Below are positions 15,227-23,147 of a stretch of DNA of 30,918 nucleotides, in pieces; within the stretch, counting starts at the first letter, position 1; the number at the start of each line of letters is the position of its first letter. The stretch comes from JBFKAV01 sp041621405 (GTDB lineage: Bacteria > Pseudomonadota > Alphaproteobacteria > Rhodobacterales > Rhodobacteraceae), in assembly GCA_041621405.1 (NCBI GenBank), contig JBFKAV010000022.1, positions 1-30,918 of the forward strand. The letters are read 5' to 3'. The translations under genes and the position numbers were made by a program. The notes under the pieces were generated by a model. That model made no database searches, was not told the DNA's origin, and saw nothing but the letters and a program-made list of their open reading frames with translations.

Positions 15227-15465
15227 CAGGCGATCTCGACTGAATATTTCTCGATGACGGTATTGGCGAGCAGCTTCTCGCACATCCGCTTGACCTCGGC
15301 TTCGGCCTTGGCGCGGTCGGACTCGGCCAGATCGAGCTCGATCACCTTGCCCTGCCGCACCCCCTCCACGCCTTGAAACCCCAAAACGCCCAGCGCGTGC
15401 CGCACCGCCTCGCCCTGGGGGTCGAGCACCCCGTCCTTCAGCATGACATGCACGCGCGCTTTCAT
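15226..15465 (-). CDS. purS: PurS, FGAM synthase small subunit
   Basis: Seventy-nine residues, the normal length, forming the small alpha/beta protein that bridges PurL and PurQ in the three-part FGAM synthase of bacteria lacking the large single-chain PurL. Family signatures: a KARVHVMLKDGVLDPQGEAV opening, LGFQGVEGVRQGKVIEL in the middle and MCEKLLANTVIEKYSVEI at the end. A GGGGAG element precedes the ATG. It is 189 bases after purC on the same strand, so it may have its own promoter, and is coupled to the alcohol dehydrogenase gene by a TGATG overlap. Confidence 0.97.
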   Translation of the reverse strand: MKARVHVMLKDGVLDPQGEAVRHALGVLGFQGVEGVRQGKVIELDLAESDRAKAEAEVKRMCEKLLANTVIEKYSVEIA

Positions 15466-15493
15466 CGGCCTGGCTCCCCGGGCAACCCGGCCC

Positions 15494-15515
15494 CCTGTTA
15501 CCCGCGCAGAACAGG
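15494..15515 (-). repeat. Inverted repeat upstream of purS
   Basis: CCTGTT (15494-15499) and AACAGG (15510-15515) form a perfect six-base inverted repeat with a 10-base spacer, about 30 bases before the purS start codon. It could be an operator or a small leader hairpin; no known regulator motif is recognised. Confidence 0.3.
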
Positions 15516-15654
15516 ACCCGCAAGTACGCGGGGGGCCTTCGCCCAGTGCCGATAATCCAACGGACAATGCGCCGACAGGGTGACCGTCGTCGCGCCACCG
15601 GTCCGAACAAGAGCGGCACGGAGCGGGGAGAAACACCCCCAGCCCGTCCCAGAC

Positions 15655-16416
15655 TCAGTTGATCAGCGTGGGCTTCGGCGCGTGGGTCACGTTCGAAGGC
15701 AGGACGCCGAGCCGGCGCGCGACCTCGGTATAGGCATCGGCCAGATTGCCCAGGTCGCGGCGGAAGACGTCCTTGTCGAGCTTCTCGCCGGTCTTGGTGT
15801 CCCAGAGCCGGCAGCTGTCGGGGCTGATCTCGTCGGCCACCACCAGCCGCGGATAGTCGTTCTCCCAGATCCGGCCGATCTCGATCTTGAAATCGACGAG
15901 ACGGATTCCAACCCCCATCATCACGCCGGAGAGGAAATCGTTCACGCGCAGCGCCAGAGCCACCATGTCGTCGAGGTCCTGCTGGCTGGCCCAGCCGAAG
16001 GCGATGACGTGCTCCTCGGTCACCAGCGGGTCGCCGAGCGCGTCGTCCTTGTAGTAGAATTCGACGATCGGCCGCGGCAGGGCCTGGCCCTCGGGAATCC
16101 CGAGGCGCTTGGACAGGGTACCGGCCGCGATGTTTCGCACGACCACCTCGAGCGGGATGATCTCGACCGAGCGGATCAGCTGCTCGCGCATGTTGATCCG
16201 CTTGATGAAATGGGTTGGCACCCCGATGGCGTTGAGCCCCACCATGAAGAATTCCGAGAGCCGGTTGTTCAGCACGCCCTTGCCCTCGATCGTCGCCTTC
16301 TTCTGCGCGTTGAAGGCGGTGGCGTCGTCCTTGAAGTACTGGACGAACGTCCCAGGCTCCGGACCCTCGTAGAGAATCTTCGCCTTGCCCTCGTAGATCT
16401 TCTTGCGGCGTGCCAT
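15655..16416 (-). CDS. purC: PurC, SAICAR synthase
   Basis: Joins aspartate to CAIR using ATP to make SAICAR in de novo purine synthesis. The 253 residues match the short bacterial family: MARRKKIYEGKAKILYEG is the ATP-binding opening, followed by KDDATAFNAQKK, the RNIAAGTLSKR and LVDFKIEIGR segments, and the substrate-binding DEISPDSCRLWD near 190-200. I chose the ATG with GGAG five bases upstream; a longer frame runs back through the intergenic promoter. It is divergent from the DUF1476 gene, and heads purC-purS-adh-purQ. A promoter and a long inverted repeat lie in the divergent region. Confidence 0.97.
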   Translation of the reverse strand: MARRKKIYEGKAKILYEGPEPGTFVQYFKDDATAFNAQKKATIEGKGVLNNRLSEFFMVGLNAIGVPTHFIKRINMREQLIRSVEIIPLEVVVRNIAAGTLSKRLGIPEGQALPRPIVEFYYKDDALGDPLVTEEHVIAFGWASQQDLDDMVALALRVNDFLSGVMMGVGIRLVDFKIEIGRIWENDYPRLVVADEISPDSCRLWDTKTGEKLDKDVFRRDLGNLADAYTEVARRLGVLPSNVTHAPKPTLIN

Positions 16417-16467
16417 GGGAACTCCAAGCTCGCGCGCCCTGGGATTGGGGCGGCGCTCGTGCCGCGG

Positions 16468-16496
16468 CATATAAGCCAAGGCCTCGTTTGCCGCAA
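16468..16496 (-). promoter_or_regulatory. Predicted purC promoter
   Basis: On the minus strand TTGCGG (16491-16496) and TATATG (16468-16473) are separated by 17 bases, a fair -35/-10 pair (three and four matches of six). The -10 is one of few AT-rich spots here. The -35 box falls inside one arm of the 16490-16517 inverted repeat. The leader to purC would be about 45 bases. Confidence 0.5.
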
Positions 16497-16517
16497 GGAC
16501 GCCAGCGCTCTTGCGGC
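16490..16517. repeat. Long inverted repeat in the purC/DUF1476 divergent region
   Basis: GCCGCAAG (16490-16497) and CTTGCGGC (16510-16517) are a perfect eight-base inverted repeat with a 12-base spacer. One arm overlaps the predicted purC -35 box, so a dimeric regulator bound here could block it. The size and spacing suit a protein operator better than a terminator, as no gene ends nearby. I recognise no described regulator for this motif. Confidence 0.5.
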
Positions 16518-16573
16518 GGGCGCCCCGGGCGGGCATATGGTGCGCACGGAACCCAAGACGCCGCGAGGACGCC

Positions 16574-16888
16574 ATGACCACCTTCGACGATCGCGAGAAC
16601 GCCTTCGAGAACAAGTTCGCCCACGATGCCGCGATGCAGTTCAAGGCCGAGGCGCGGCGCAACAAGCTGCTCGGGCTCTGGGCTGCGAACCTGCTGGGCA
16701 AGTCGAGCGAGGAGGCCCAGGCCTATGCCAAGGAGGTCGTGAAGGCCGATTTCGAAGAGGCCGGGCACGAGGACGTGGTCCGCAAGGTGAAGTCCGACCT
16801 CGGTGACCTCGCCGACGAGGCGACGATCCGCAACAAGATGGTCGAGTTCCTCGGCATCGCCAAGGCGCAGCTGATGGACGAGGCGTGA
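16574..16888 (+). CDS. DUF1476 protein, F1-ATPase zeta inhibitor
   Basis: A 104-residue, highly charged, helical protein of the DUF1476 family. The founding member is the zeta subunit of Paracoccus denitrificans ATP synthase, which inserts its N-terminus into F1 and blocks ATP hydrolysis. Family signatures are FDDRENAFENKFAHDAA at the N-terminus, RRNKLLGLWAANLLG in the middle, and DEATIRNKMVEFL near the C-terminus. The ATG has GAGGA four bases upstream; an earlier in-frame start would add an arginine-rich extension from the intergenic region. It is divergent from purC and no other ATP synthase genes are in the window. Confidence 0.93.
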   Translation: MTTFDDRENAFENKFAHDAAMQFKAEARRNKLLGLWAANLLGKSSEEAQAYAKEVVKADFEEAGHEDVVRKVKSDLGDLADEATIRNKMVEFLGIAKAQLMDEA

Positions 16889-17011
16889 GCGGTTAACCCG
16901 CGCTTCACCCCGGGCCGAGAAAGCCGGCATCCTTTCCGCGCTCGTTAACTCCCCTTGAAGGATTGGCGGCCACCCTCGCCTCCGTTCGCGAGGACCAAGA
17001 GGGGCGCCCGC

Positions 17012-18967
17012 ATGCCGATCCGATCCGTCGCGCGGGCCCTGCCCGCCGCCCCGGCCATGGCCGTGCCGATGCGGCTGGCGCTGCGGCAACTCCCGGCGAT
17101 TGCTCTCGCGGCCCTCTGCGTCGCGCTGCTGTCGGGCCGCCTCGCCGAGGCCGACCCGGCCGCCGTCGTCGCGGCGCTCGGCGATCTCGCCGCCTCGCAA
17201 TGGCTCGGCGCGCTTGTCTTCGCGGCGCTCAGCTTCTGGGCCGTCGGCCGCTATGACGCCCTTGTTCACCGGCACCTGGCGACGGGCCGTGGTCATGACG
17301 AGGCGCGCCGCGCCGGCGTTCTCGCCATCGCGCTCGGCCAGACGACGGGCTTCGGGTTCGTAACCGGAGCCCTAGTGCGCTGGCGGATGCTCCCGGGCCT
17401 CGGCCTTGCCGGCGCGGTGCGGATCACGTTCGCCGTCACGGCGCTCTTCCTCGCAGGTTGGGCCGTTCTCGCCGCCGTTGCGGTCCTTGCACTGCCGGCC
17501 CCCGCTCTGGCTCCGGTCCGCCCCATTGTCTGGGCAATCCCCGCCGCGCTTCCAACAGTGCTGGCGCTCTGCCTCCTGCAGCCGCGGCTCTCAATCCTCG
17601 GCCGCAGCCTCCGCCTGCCGACTCTGCCCACGCTCGCGCGGCTCGCGGCGCTCACCGCCATCGACACCATCGCCGCCGCGCTCTGCCTTGGCGCGCTGAT
17701 GCCGGCCGAGACCGGCCTCGGCCTCGGTCAGCTCCTGCCGGCCTTCCTCCTCGCCTTCGGCGCCGGCATGGTCTCGGGCGCGCCGGGCGGGATGGGGGCC
17801 TTCGAGGTCGCGCTCCTTGCGCTGCTGCCCGGCATCGCGCCCGAGCCGCTCCTCGCCGCCATCCTGGCCTGGCGCGCCGTCTACTACGCGCTTCCGGCGC
17901 TCGTGGCGCTGGCTCTGCTTGCCCTTGGCCCGGGCACGGCGACCCGCTTGGCCGCGGCACCGGAGCCGATCCCGGTCGGAGAGCCCCTGCCCTCCGGAAT
18001 TGCGGCGCTGGTCCTTGCGTCGCGTCGGGCCGAGGCCGGGCTCCTGCGCCAGGGAGACAAGCTCTTTCTGCCGCTTCCGGGATCCCGGCCCGGCGGTCTG
18101 ATGCTGGCCCGCACCGGCCACACGCTCGCCGCGATCGGCGATCCGCTCGGGGCGGCCGGGCCGGCGCCGGCGATCGCCGCGCTCGCTGCCGCGGCCGAGG
18201 CCGAGGGCAGGCTGCCCTGCCTCTACAAGCTGGGCGCGCGTGGCGCGCTCGCGGCGCGGCGCGCCGGCTGGGAGGTGGTGCCGGTGGCACGCGAGGCCTG
18301 GCTCTGCCCGGCGGCCTTCCGTCTTGGCGGCCCTGGCCTGCGCCAGCTCCGCCGCAAGCTCCGCAAGGCCGAGGCCGCGGGTCTTTTCGCCCACCGCGCC
18401 TGCCATCCGCTGCCGATTACCGAGATGGCGGAGGTGGCCGAGACCTGGGCCCGGGCCCACGGCGGCGAGCGCGGGCTCACGATGGGCCGCTTCGCACCCG
18501 ATTACGTCGCTGCGCAGCGTGTCTACCTCGCCCGCGTCGAGGGTCGTCTCGTCGCTTTCCTGACGTTGCACGAGGGCGCCTCGGAATGGTCGCTTGACCT
18601 GATGCGCGCCGGTGGGGACGCACCCGATGGGGCGATGCACACGCTTCTCGCTCACGCCATCGCCGAGGCGACGGCCGAGGGCTGCTCGCGCCTCTCGCTC
18701 GCCGCCCTGCCCCACCCTCGCACGGCGGCGCTCGCAGGCTTCCTGCCCCGCGCCCTTCGCCCGGCGCCAGGCGCCGAGGGTCTGGCCCAATTCAAGGGCG
18801 CATTCGCGCCCGCCTTCGAGCCCCTCTACCTCGCCGCGCCGTCGCGCGCCGCCCTGGTCCTAGCGGCGTTCGATCTCGCCCGCGCGATCGCCCGGCCGGC
18901 CCCCCTCCCCGCCACGGCCGATCCCGATTTGCGGACAAACTCACGCGTCACGCATGGGACCGCATGA
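17012..18967 (+). CDS. MprF-like aminoacyl-phosphatidylglycerol synthase/flippase
   Basis: A 651-residue inner-membrane protein. The N-terminal half (to about residue 325) has around eight hydrophobic segments and the LPG-synthase/UPF0104 hallmark VSGAPGGMGAFEVALL. The C-terminal half is a DUF2156 domain (GNAT-like fold) that moves an aminoacyl group from tRNA to phosphatidylglycerol: PCLYKLGARG, LRQLRRKLRKAEAAG, ERGLTMGRF and the late SLDLMRAGGDAPDGAMH block. In alphaproteobacteria such proteins (LpiA type) modify membrane charge under acid or peptide stress; the amino acid used is unknown. The ATG chosen has GAGGGG eight bases upstream; a later in-frame ATG (about 17057) is possible. It ends just before the bmt leader. 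Confidence 0.88.
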   Translation: MPIRSVARALPAAPAMAVPMRLALRQLPAIALAALCVALLSGRLAEADPAAVVAALGDLAASQWLGALVFAALSFWAVGRYDALVHRHLATGRGHDEARRAGVLAIALGQTTGFGFVTGALVRWRMLPGLGLAGAVRITFAVTALFLAGWAVLAAVAVLALPAPALAPVRPIVWAIPAALPTVLALCLLQPRLSILGRSLRLPTLPTLARLAALTAIDTIAAALCLGALMPAETGLGLGQLLPAFLLAFGAGMVSGAPGGMGAFEVALLALLPGIAPEPLLAAILAWRAVYYALPALVALALLALGPGTATRLAAAPEPIPVGEPLPSGIAALVLASRRAEAGLLRQGDKLFLPLPGSRPGGLMLARTGHTLAAIGDPLGAAGPAPAIAALAAAAEAEGRLPCLYKLGARGALAARRAGWEVVPVAREAWLCPAAFRLGGPGLRQLRRKLRKAEAAGLFAHRACHPLPITEMAEVAETWARAHGGERGLTMGRFAPDYVAAQRVYLARVEGRLVAFLTLHEGASEWSLDLMRAGGDAPDGAMHTLLAHAIAEATAEGCSRLSLAALPHPRTAALAGFLPRALRPAPGAEGLAQFKGAFAPAFEPLYLAAPSRAALVLAAFDLARAIARPAPLPATADPDLRTNSRVTHGTA

Positions 18968-19008
18968 GGCCGGCCCCGTTTCGCGCCGCCTCAACACAAC
19001 TTGACCGC

Positions 19009-19054
19009 TTTCGATTTGCCTCGCGCCCTGCCGCGTGGCAGAGAGCGCACGAAG
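19009..19054 (+). other. Structured leader upstream of bmt
   Basis: TTTCG (19009-19013) can pair with CGAAG (19050-19054), GCGC (19023-19026) with GCGC (19045-19048), and CTGCC (19028-19032) with GGCAG (19037-19041) around a GCGT loop. A nine-base bulge, ATTTGCCTC, lies on the 5' side. It ends 32 bases before the start codon. It could be a regulatory leader or just the end of the previous transcript. It does not match the SAM-II, SAH or SAM/SAH riboswitch patterns I remember. Confidence 0.35.
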
Positions 19055-19086
19055 ATGCTGCGGCGGCCGCAACAGGAGGTTCAGAG

Positions 19087-20097
19087 ATGTCCGATGTCCT
19101 CACCCGCCTCCTCTTAGAGCGTGATTGGCTGATGGCCGACGGCGCCACCGGCACGCAGCTCTTCAACATGGGGCTCACGGCTGGCGATGCACCCGAGCTT
19201 TGGAACGTGGAGCATCCGGAGAAGATCCGCACGCTCTACCAGAGTGCCATCGACGCGGGCAGCGACCTCTTTCTCACCAACTCCTTCGGCGGCAACGCGG
19301 CGCGGCTGAAGCTTCACGACGCCCAGGGCCGGGTGCGCGAACTGAACCGGATCGCCGTCGAGATCGGCCGCGAGCTGGCCGACAAGGCGGGCCGCACCGT
19401 CGTCGTCGCCGGCTCCATGGGCCCGACCGGCGAGATCATGGAGCCGATGGGTCCGCTATCCTATTCTGCCGCCGTGGAGATCTTTCATGAGCAGGCCGAG
19501 GGCCTGAAGGAGGGTGGTGCCGACGTGCTCTGGGTCGAGACGATCTCGTTCCCCGACGAATACCGCGCCGCCGGCGAGGCGGCAGAGCGGGCCGGCATGC
19601 CCTGGTGCGGCACGATGAGCTTCGACACGGCCGGGCGCACGATGATGGGCGTCACCTCGGCAGAGATGGTGAAGATGGTCGAGAAGCTGCCCTACCCGCC
19701 CCTCGCCTTCGGCGCGAACTGCGGGGTCGGCGCCTCCGACCTCCTGCGCACGGTGCTCGGCTTCGCCGCCGAGGGCACCGAGCGGCCGATCATCGCCAAG
19801 GGCAATGCCGGCATCCCGAAGTACCACGAGGGCCACATTCACTACGACGGCACGCCGGCGCTGATGGCGGAATACGCGGTGCTCGCCCGCGACGCCGGTG
19901 CGCGGATCATCGGCGGCTGCTGCGGCACGACGCCCGAGCACCTGCGGCTGATGCGCGAGGCGCTCGAGACCCGGCCCAAGGGACCGCGCCCCACGCTGGA
20001 CCAGATCGCGGCGGCGACCGGCGCGTTCTCGTCGGTCTCCGATGGCACCGGCGAGGGCGCGCCTGCAGGCCGCGAGCGCCGGCGGCGGCGCGGCTGA
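19087..20097 (+). CDS. bmt: Homocysteine S-methyltransferase part of a split methionine synthase
   Basis: A 336-residue zinc enzyme of the Pfam S-methyl_trans family, equivalent to the N-terminal homocysteine-binding domain of MetH. It opens with a DGATGTQLFNMGL segment near residue 18; the zinc ligands are Cys212 (GANCGVG) and Cys278-Cys279 (GGCCGTTPEH). It is annotated as betaine-homocysteine methyltransferase in many genomes, but in Rhodobacterales evidence from Phaeobacter, as I recall it, supports a role in a three-part B12-dependent methionine synthase. The corrinoid protein 2.3 kb downstream fits that. AGGAGG stands seven bases before the ATG. The C-terminal tail is arginine-rich. The folate-binding partner is not in this window. 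Confidence 0.93.
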   Translation: MSDVLTRLLLERDWLMADGATGTQLFNMGLTAGDAPELWNVEHPEKIRTLYQSAIDAGSDLFLTNSFGGNAARLKLHDAQGRVRELNRIAVEIGRELADKAGRTVVVAGSMGPTGEIMEPMGPLSYSAAVEIFHEQAEGLKEGGADVLWVETISFPDEYRAAGEAAERAGMPWCGTMSFDTAGRTMMGVTSAEMVKMVEKLPYPPLAFGANCGVGASDLLRTVLGFAAEGTERPIIAKGNAGIPKYHEGHIHYDGTPALMAEYAVLARDAGARIIGGCCGTTPEHLRLMREALETRPKGPRPTLDQIAAATGAFSSVSDGTGEGAPAGRERRRRRG

Positions 20098-20101
20098 GCC
20101 G

Positions 20102-20977
20102 CTACTCCCGGCTCTTCCGGATTTCCCGAACGTCAACCGGCTCGGCCTGCGGGACGATCGGTTCGTTGCCCCGATCCGCTTCGACGCGCTCCAGCCGCCG
20201 AAGGAAGGCGAGCGTGCAGGCGGCGTAGAACCAGCAGTAGGTCCAGATCTGAACCAGCGCCAGTCCGACGAGCACGACCAGGCTCACGGGCGGCTCCGCG
20301 GGCGGCCGACCTTGGGTGATCCACGCCACGGCATGGCCGAACCCGTAGCCGACCAGCGCCGCCGTACCGAACACCGCCCCGGACAGCAGGGAGATCACTC
20401 CGGCGGCAATCATCACGACCGCGAGGCTGAAGATGCTCGTTCCGAATCCCCAGAGGAACTCGAGCGGCCGCACCTTTACGCCCGCCGAATAGGCGGCTGC
20501 GGCCTTCGGAACCGAAAACGACACCGAGAGGCCGAAGATGAGGCACAGACCGCCCAGCCCGATCGCCAAGACCGCGGGGCTCGACGTCAAGAGTTCAAGG
20601 CCCACGTCCGGGTCCGCCTGCCGGACCACGTCACCGAGCTCGGAAGGGTCGATCGGAGTTGCCAGCCAGAGCGCGAGCCCGATGCTGATCATGATCACCG
20701 CGTAGACGATCGTCTCGAACAGGCCCCATTGGATCGACGAGACCATCAGCCTGCCGAACACCGGCGTTAACGAGACGCCACGTGCCTGCATGCCTCCACG
20801 GATCGCAAGGAGCGCGGCGAAAGTCATGGCGATGCTTGAGAAGATCCCCGCGAGGAACGGCAGGATCAGCGACAGGCTCAGGACGACGGCAAGCGCGATC
20901 GGCGCGAACAGGGGCAGAACGACGAGAAAGCGCCAGAACACCGAGAAGGACAGCGGAATCGATCTCAGGACGATCAT
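20102..20977 (-). CDS. Unknown polytopic membrane protein
   Basis: A 291-residue protein with about seven hydrophobic segments, including a FLVVLPLFAPIALAVVLSL stretch, FSSIAMTFAALLAI, LFETIVYAVIMISIGLALWL, AIGLGGLCLIFGLSV, IFSLAVVMIAAGVISLL and VVLVGLALVQIWTYCWFYAACTL, then a charged cytoplasmic tail. Tail-end order with paired hydrophobic stretches resembles DUF-type Rhodobacterales membrane proteins of unknown role; I recognise no transporter motif. TGGAG stands seven bases before the ATG. It converges on bmt, with only four bases between the two stops, and follows the radical SAM gene on the same strand after 174 bases. Confidence 0.82.
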   Translation of the reverse strand: MIVLRSIPLSFSVFWRFLVVLPLFAPIALAVVLSLSLILPFLAGIFSSIAMTFAALLAIRGGMQARGVSLTPVFGRLMVSSIQWGLFETIVYAVIMISIGLALWLATPIDPSELGDVVRQADPDVGLELLTSSPAVLAIGLGGLCLIFGLSVSFSVPKAAAAYSAGVKVRPLEFLWGFGTSIFSLAVVMIAAGVISLLSGAVFGTAALVGYGFGHAVAWITQGRPPAEPPVSLVVLVGLALVQIWTYCWFYAACTLAFLRRLERVEADRGNEPIVPQAEPVDVREIRKSRE

Positions 20978-21151
20978 GCGGGGACTCCACGCGGTACCGA
21001 TCCCCCGCGCCGAAGGGAAACCGCAGGACGGGCCGACAAAACTGGCGTGCGCTCTGCCGCGCGTCAATTGCCTCGCGTTCGAATTTTCCGTGGTCCGGGT
21101 TCGACGAGGGCGATCGGAGCCGTCCCGGCAGCCAATCGCGCGTTGGCGGCG

Positions 21152-22240
21152 TCAGAACAGCGACAGCTGGTCACCGGTGCGCGGCGGCACGCGGAACAGG
21201 TCGGTTCTGAGCGACGGACCCTCGCGCGCAAGATCGAGCCGGGCACAGGCGACCTTGAATCGCCGCTGCAGGAGCTCGGCGAACGGGCCCCGCCCGGTCA
21301 TCCGCGTGCCCCACTCGGGATCGTAGTCCTTGCCGCCATGCATCTCCCGGATCCGCGCCATCACGTGCGCGGCCCGTCCGGGCACCCGCTCTGCGAGCCA
21401 GTCGCGGAACAGCGGCGCAACCTCGCGCGGCAGGCGCAAGGTGATCATGCTCGCCGTCGTCGCGCCGGTCTGGCGCGCCGCCTCGAGGATCCTCTCGAGC
21501 TCGTGATCCGTCAAAGCCGGAACCACCGGCGCCACCATCACCCGCACCGGAATGCCAGCCGCCGCGAGCGCGCTGATCGTGGCGAGCCGCCGCTCGGGTG
21601 CGGGCACGCGCGGCTCCATCGCGCGCGCCAGGCCGGCGTCGAGCGTCGTCACGCTGACGCCCACCGCCGCCAGCCCGTCCGCTGCCATCTCAGCCAGGAT
21701 GCCGATGTCGCGCTCGATCAACGCCCCCTTGGTGACGATCGCGACCGGATGGCGGAACTCGCGCAGCACCTCGAGGATCGCCCGCATGATCCCCCGGTCG
21801 CGTTCGATCGGCTGGTAGGGGTCGGTGTTCGTCCCGAGCGCCAGGACCGCGGGCCGATAGGAAGGTGCCGAAAGCTCGCGCGCCAGCACCTCGGGCGCAG
21901 CCGGGCGGGCAACGAGCCGGGTCTCGAAATCGAGCCCGGGCGACAGCCCGAGGAAGGCGTGCGAGGGCCGTGCAAAGCAGTAGATGCAGCCGTGCTCGCA
22001 GCCCCGATAGGGGTTGACCGAACGGTCGAAGCCGACGTCGGGCGAGCTGTTGCGGGTGATCGCCCGCCGCGGCCGCTCCTCGGCGACTTCGGTGCGGATC
22101 GGCGGAAGTTCCTCGTCGGCGCCCCAGCCATCGTCGACACCGACCCGTGCATAGGGCTCGAACCGCCCTGCGGCATTGGTCCCGGCCGCACGGCCCTTCC
22201 GGAGGGCGGAGGCGATCTCGGCCGATTCGGGGCGCATCAT
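21152..22240 (-). CDS. PA0069-type radical SAM protein
   Basis: A 362-residue radical S-adenosylmethionine enzyme, related to spore photoproduct lyase-like proteins but of unknown substrate. The [4Fe-4S] motif is Cys81-x3-Cys85-x2-Cys88 in YRGCEHGCIYCFARPSH, the family pattern. Other landmarks are an ALGTNTDPYQPIE segment near 135, the TKG strand near 168, and YDPEWGTRMTGRGPFAELL near the C-terminus. The N-terminal 60 residues are a basic, variable region. Two ATG codons occur in tandem; the first is used. It is divergent from the corrinoid gene, with tandem repeats between them. From memory, the gene is often found by these methionine synthase genes in Rhodobacterales. Confidence 0.9.
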   Translation of the reverse strand: MMRPESAEIASALRKGRAAGTNAAGRFEPYARVGVDDGWGADEELPPIRTEVAEERPRRAITRNSSPDVGFDRSVNPYRGCEHGCIYCFARPSHAFLGLSPGLDFETRLVARPAAPEVLARELSAPSYRPAVLALGTNTDPYQPIERDRGIMRAILEVLREFRHPVAIVTKGALIERDIGILAEMAADGLAAVGVSVTTLDAGLARAMEPRVPAPERRLATISALAAAGIPVRVMVAPVVPALTDHELERILEAARQTGATTASMITLRLPREVAPLFRDWLAERVPGRAAHVMARIREMHGGKDYDPEWGTRMTGRGPFAELLQRRFKVACARLDLAREGPSLRTDLFRVPPRTGDQLSLF

Positions 22241-22252
22241 CGCTCAAGGCTA

Positions 22253-22271
22253 GAACATTTCATGAACATTT
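22253..22271. promoter_or_regulatory. Tandem GAACATTT repeats between the radical SAM and corrinoid genes
   Basis: GAACATTT occurs twice (22253-22260 and 22264-22271), 11 bases apart, so both copies face the same side of the helix. The pair is bracketed by GCTAG and CTAGC (about 22249-22276). It is an AT-rich spot 13 bases ahead of the radical SAM start. A regulator site for one or both divergent genes is plausible; no known motif is recognised. Confidence 0.45.
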
Positions 22272-22419
22272 GCTAGCAGCCGGCATGCGCGGCCGCAACG
22301 GCAATGTCGGTCCGATGCCGGCAAGGGTCGCAAATCATCGCGTGACAGCGGGAGGTGAGGCGCATTAGGACTGCATAGACACGCCCGCGCACCGCCCTGC
22401 GCACGCCCTGGAGAGCCCG

Positions 22420-23121
22420 ATGGCCGACGACGACGAAATCATCCTCAGCGAACTCGACGACGACGAGCTCGTCCAGCAGATGTTCGACGACCTTTACGAC
22501 GGCCTCAAGGAGGAGATCGAGGAAGGCGTCAACATCCTGCTCGGGCGCGGCTGGCAGCCCTACGACGTGCTCACCAAGGCCCTGGTCGGCGGCATGACCA
22601 TCGTCGGCAACGACTTTCGCGACGGGATCCTGTTCGTGCCCGAGGTGCTTCTGGCCGCCAACGCCATGAAGGGCGGCATGGCGATCCTGAAGCCGCTCCT
22701 GGTCGAGACGGGCGCGCCGCGCGTGGGCAAGATGGTGGTGGGAACCGTCAAGGGCGACATCCACGACATCGGGAAGAACCTCGTCTCGATGATGATGGAG
22801 GGCGCGGGCTTCGAGGTCGTGGACCTCGGCATCAACAACTCGGTCGAGAAATACCTCGATGCGCTGGAGAAGGAGCAGCCCGACATTCTCGGCATGTCGG
22901 CACTGCTGACGACGACGATGCCATACATGAAGGTCGTGATCGACACGTTGAAGGAAAAGGGCATACGCGAGGACTACATCGTGCTGGTCGGCGGCGCGCC
23001 GTTGAACGAGGAGTTCGGCAAGGCGATCGGCGCAGATGCCTATTGCCGCGATGCCGCCGTCGCGGTGGAGACGGCCAAGAAGTTCGTCGCGCGCAAGCAC
23101 AACGTGCTGGCCGCCGGCTGA
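22420..23121 (+). CDS. Corrinoid (B12-binding) protein of a split methionine synthase
   Basis: A 233-residue cytoplasmic methyl carrier corresponding to the cap and B12 domains of MetH. Residues about 20-95 form the four-helix cap (LLGRGWQPYDVLTKALVGGM). The Rossmann part has the base-off/His-on signature Asp113-x-His115-x2-Gly118 (VKGDIHDIGKN), a DLGINN loop, SALLTTTMPYM and VGGAPLNEEFG. The N-terminus is very acidic. It carries methyl groups on cobalamin between the folate-binding partner and homocysteine methyltransferase; bmt is close by. MtaC/MtbC-like methylamine carriers share this fold, but there is no substrate-specific methyltransferase here. GGAGAG stands four bases before the ATG. 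Confidence 0.94.
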   Translation: MADDDEIILSELDDDELVQQMFDDLYDGLKEEIEEGVNILLGRGWQPYDVLTKALVGGMTIVGNDFRDGILFVPEVLLAANAMKGGMAILKPLLVETGAPRVGKMVVGTVKGDIHDIGKNLVSMMMEGAGFEVVDLGINNSVEKYLDALEKEQPDILGMSALLTTTMPYMKVVIDTLKEKGIREDYIVLVGGAPLNEEFGKAIGADAYCRDAAVAVETAKKFVARKHNVLAAG

Positions 23122-23147
23122 GCCGGCCGCCGCCGCAGGAACAGCAG

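Noticed and set aside
16891..16949. Two GTTAAC motifs as CtrA sites downstream of the DUF1476 gene
   Set aside because: They are not spaced as TTAA-N7-TTAA and isolated GTTAAC is not informative.
14186..17296. A 1036-codon minus-strand frame continuing upstream of the alcohol dehydrogenase through purS and purC
   Set aside because: Only the last 346 codons are a real protein. The rest is out-of-frame reading of purS, purC and intergenic DNA.
18964..19086. Upstream ATG overlapping the MprF-like stop as a start for bmt
   Set aside because: The extension is not homologous to the family and the AGGAGG ahead of 19087 is far better.
19000..19086. SAM-II riboswitch upstream of bmt (GATTTG and an AAGATGCT stretch)
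   Set aside because: The A-rich run expected after GCT, which forms the base triples with the U-rich strand, is missing, and the helices do not form the H-type pseudoknot.
22272..22419. Cobalamin or SAH riboswitch upstream of the corrinoid gene
   Set aside because: I see no B12 box or SAH-riboswitch core, and the length is short for a B12 element.
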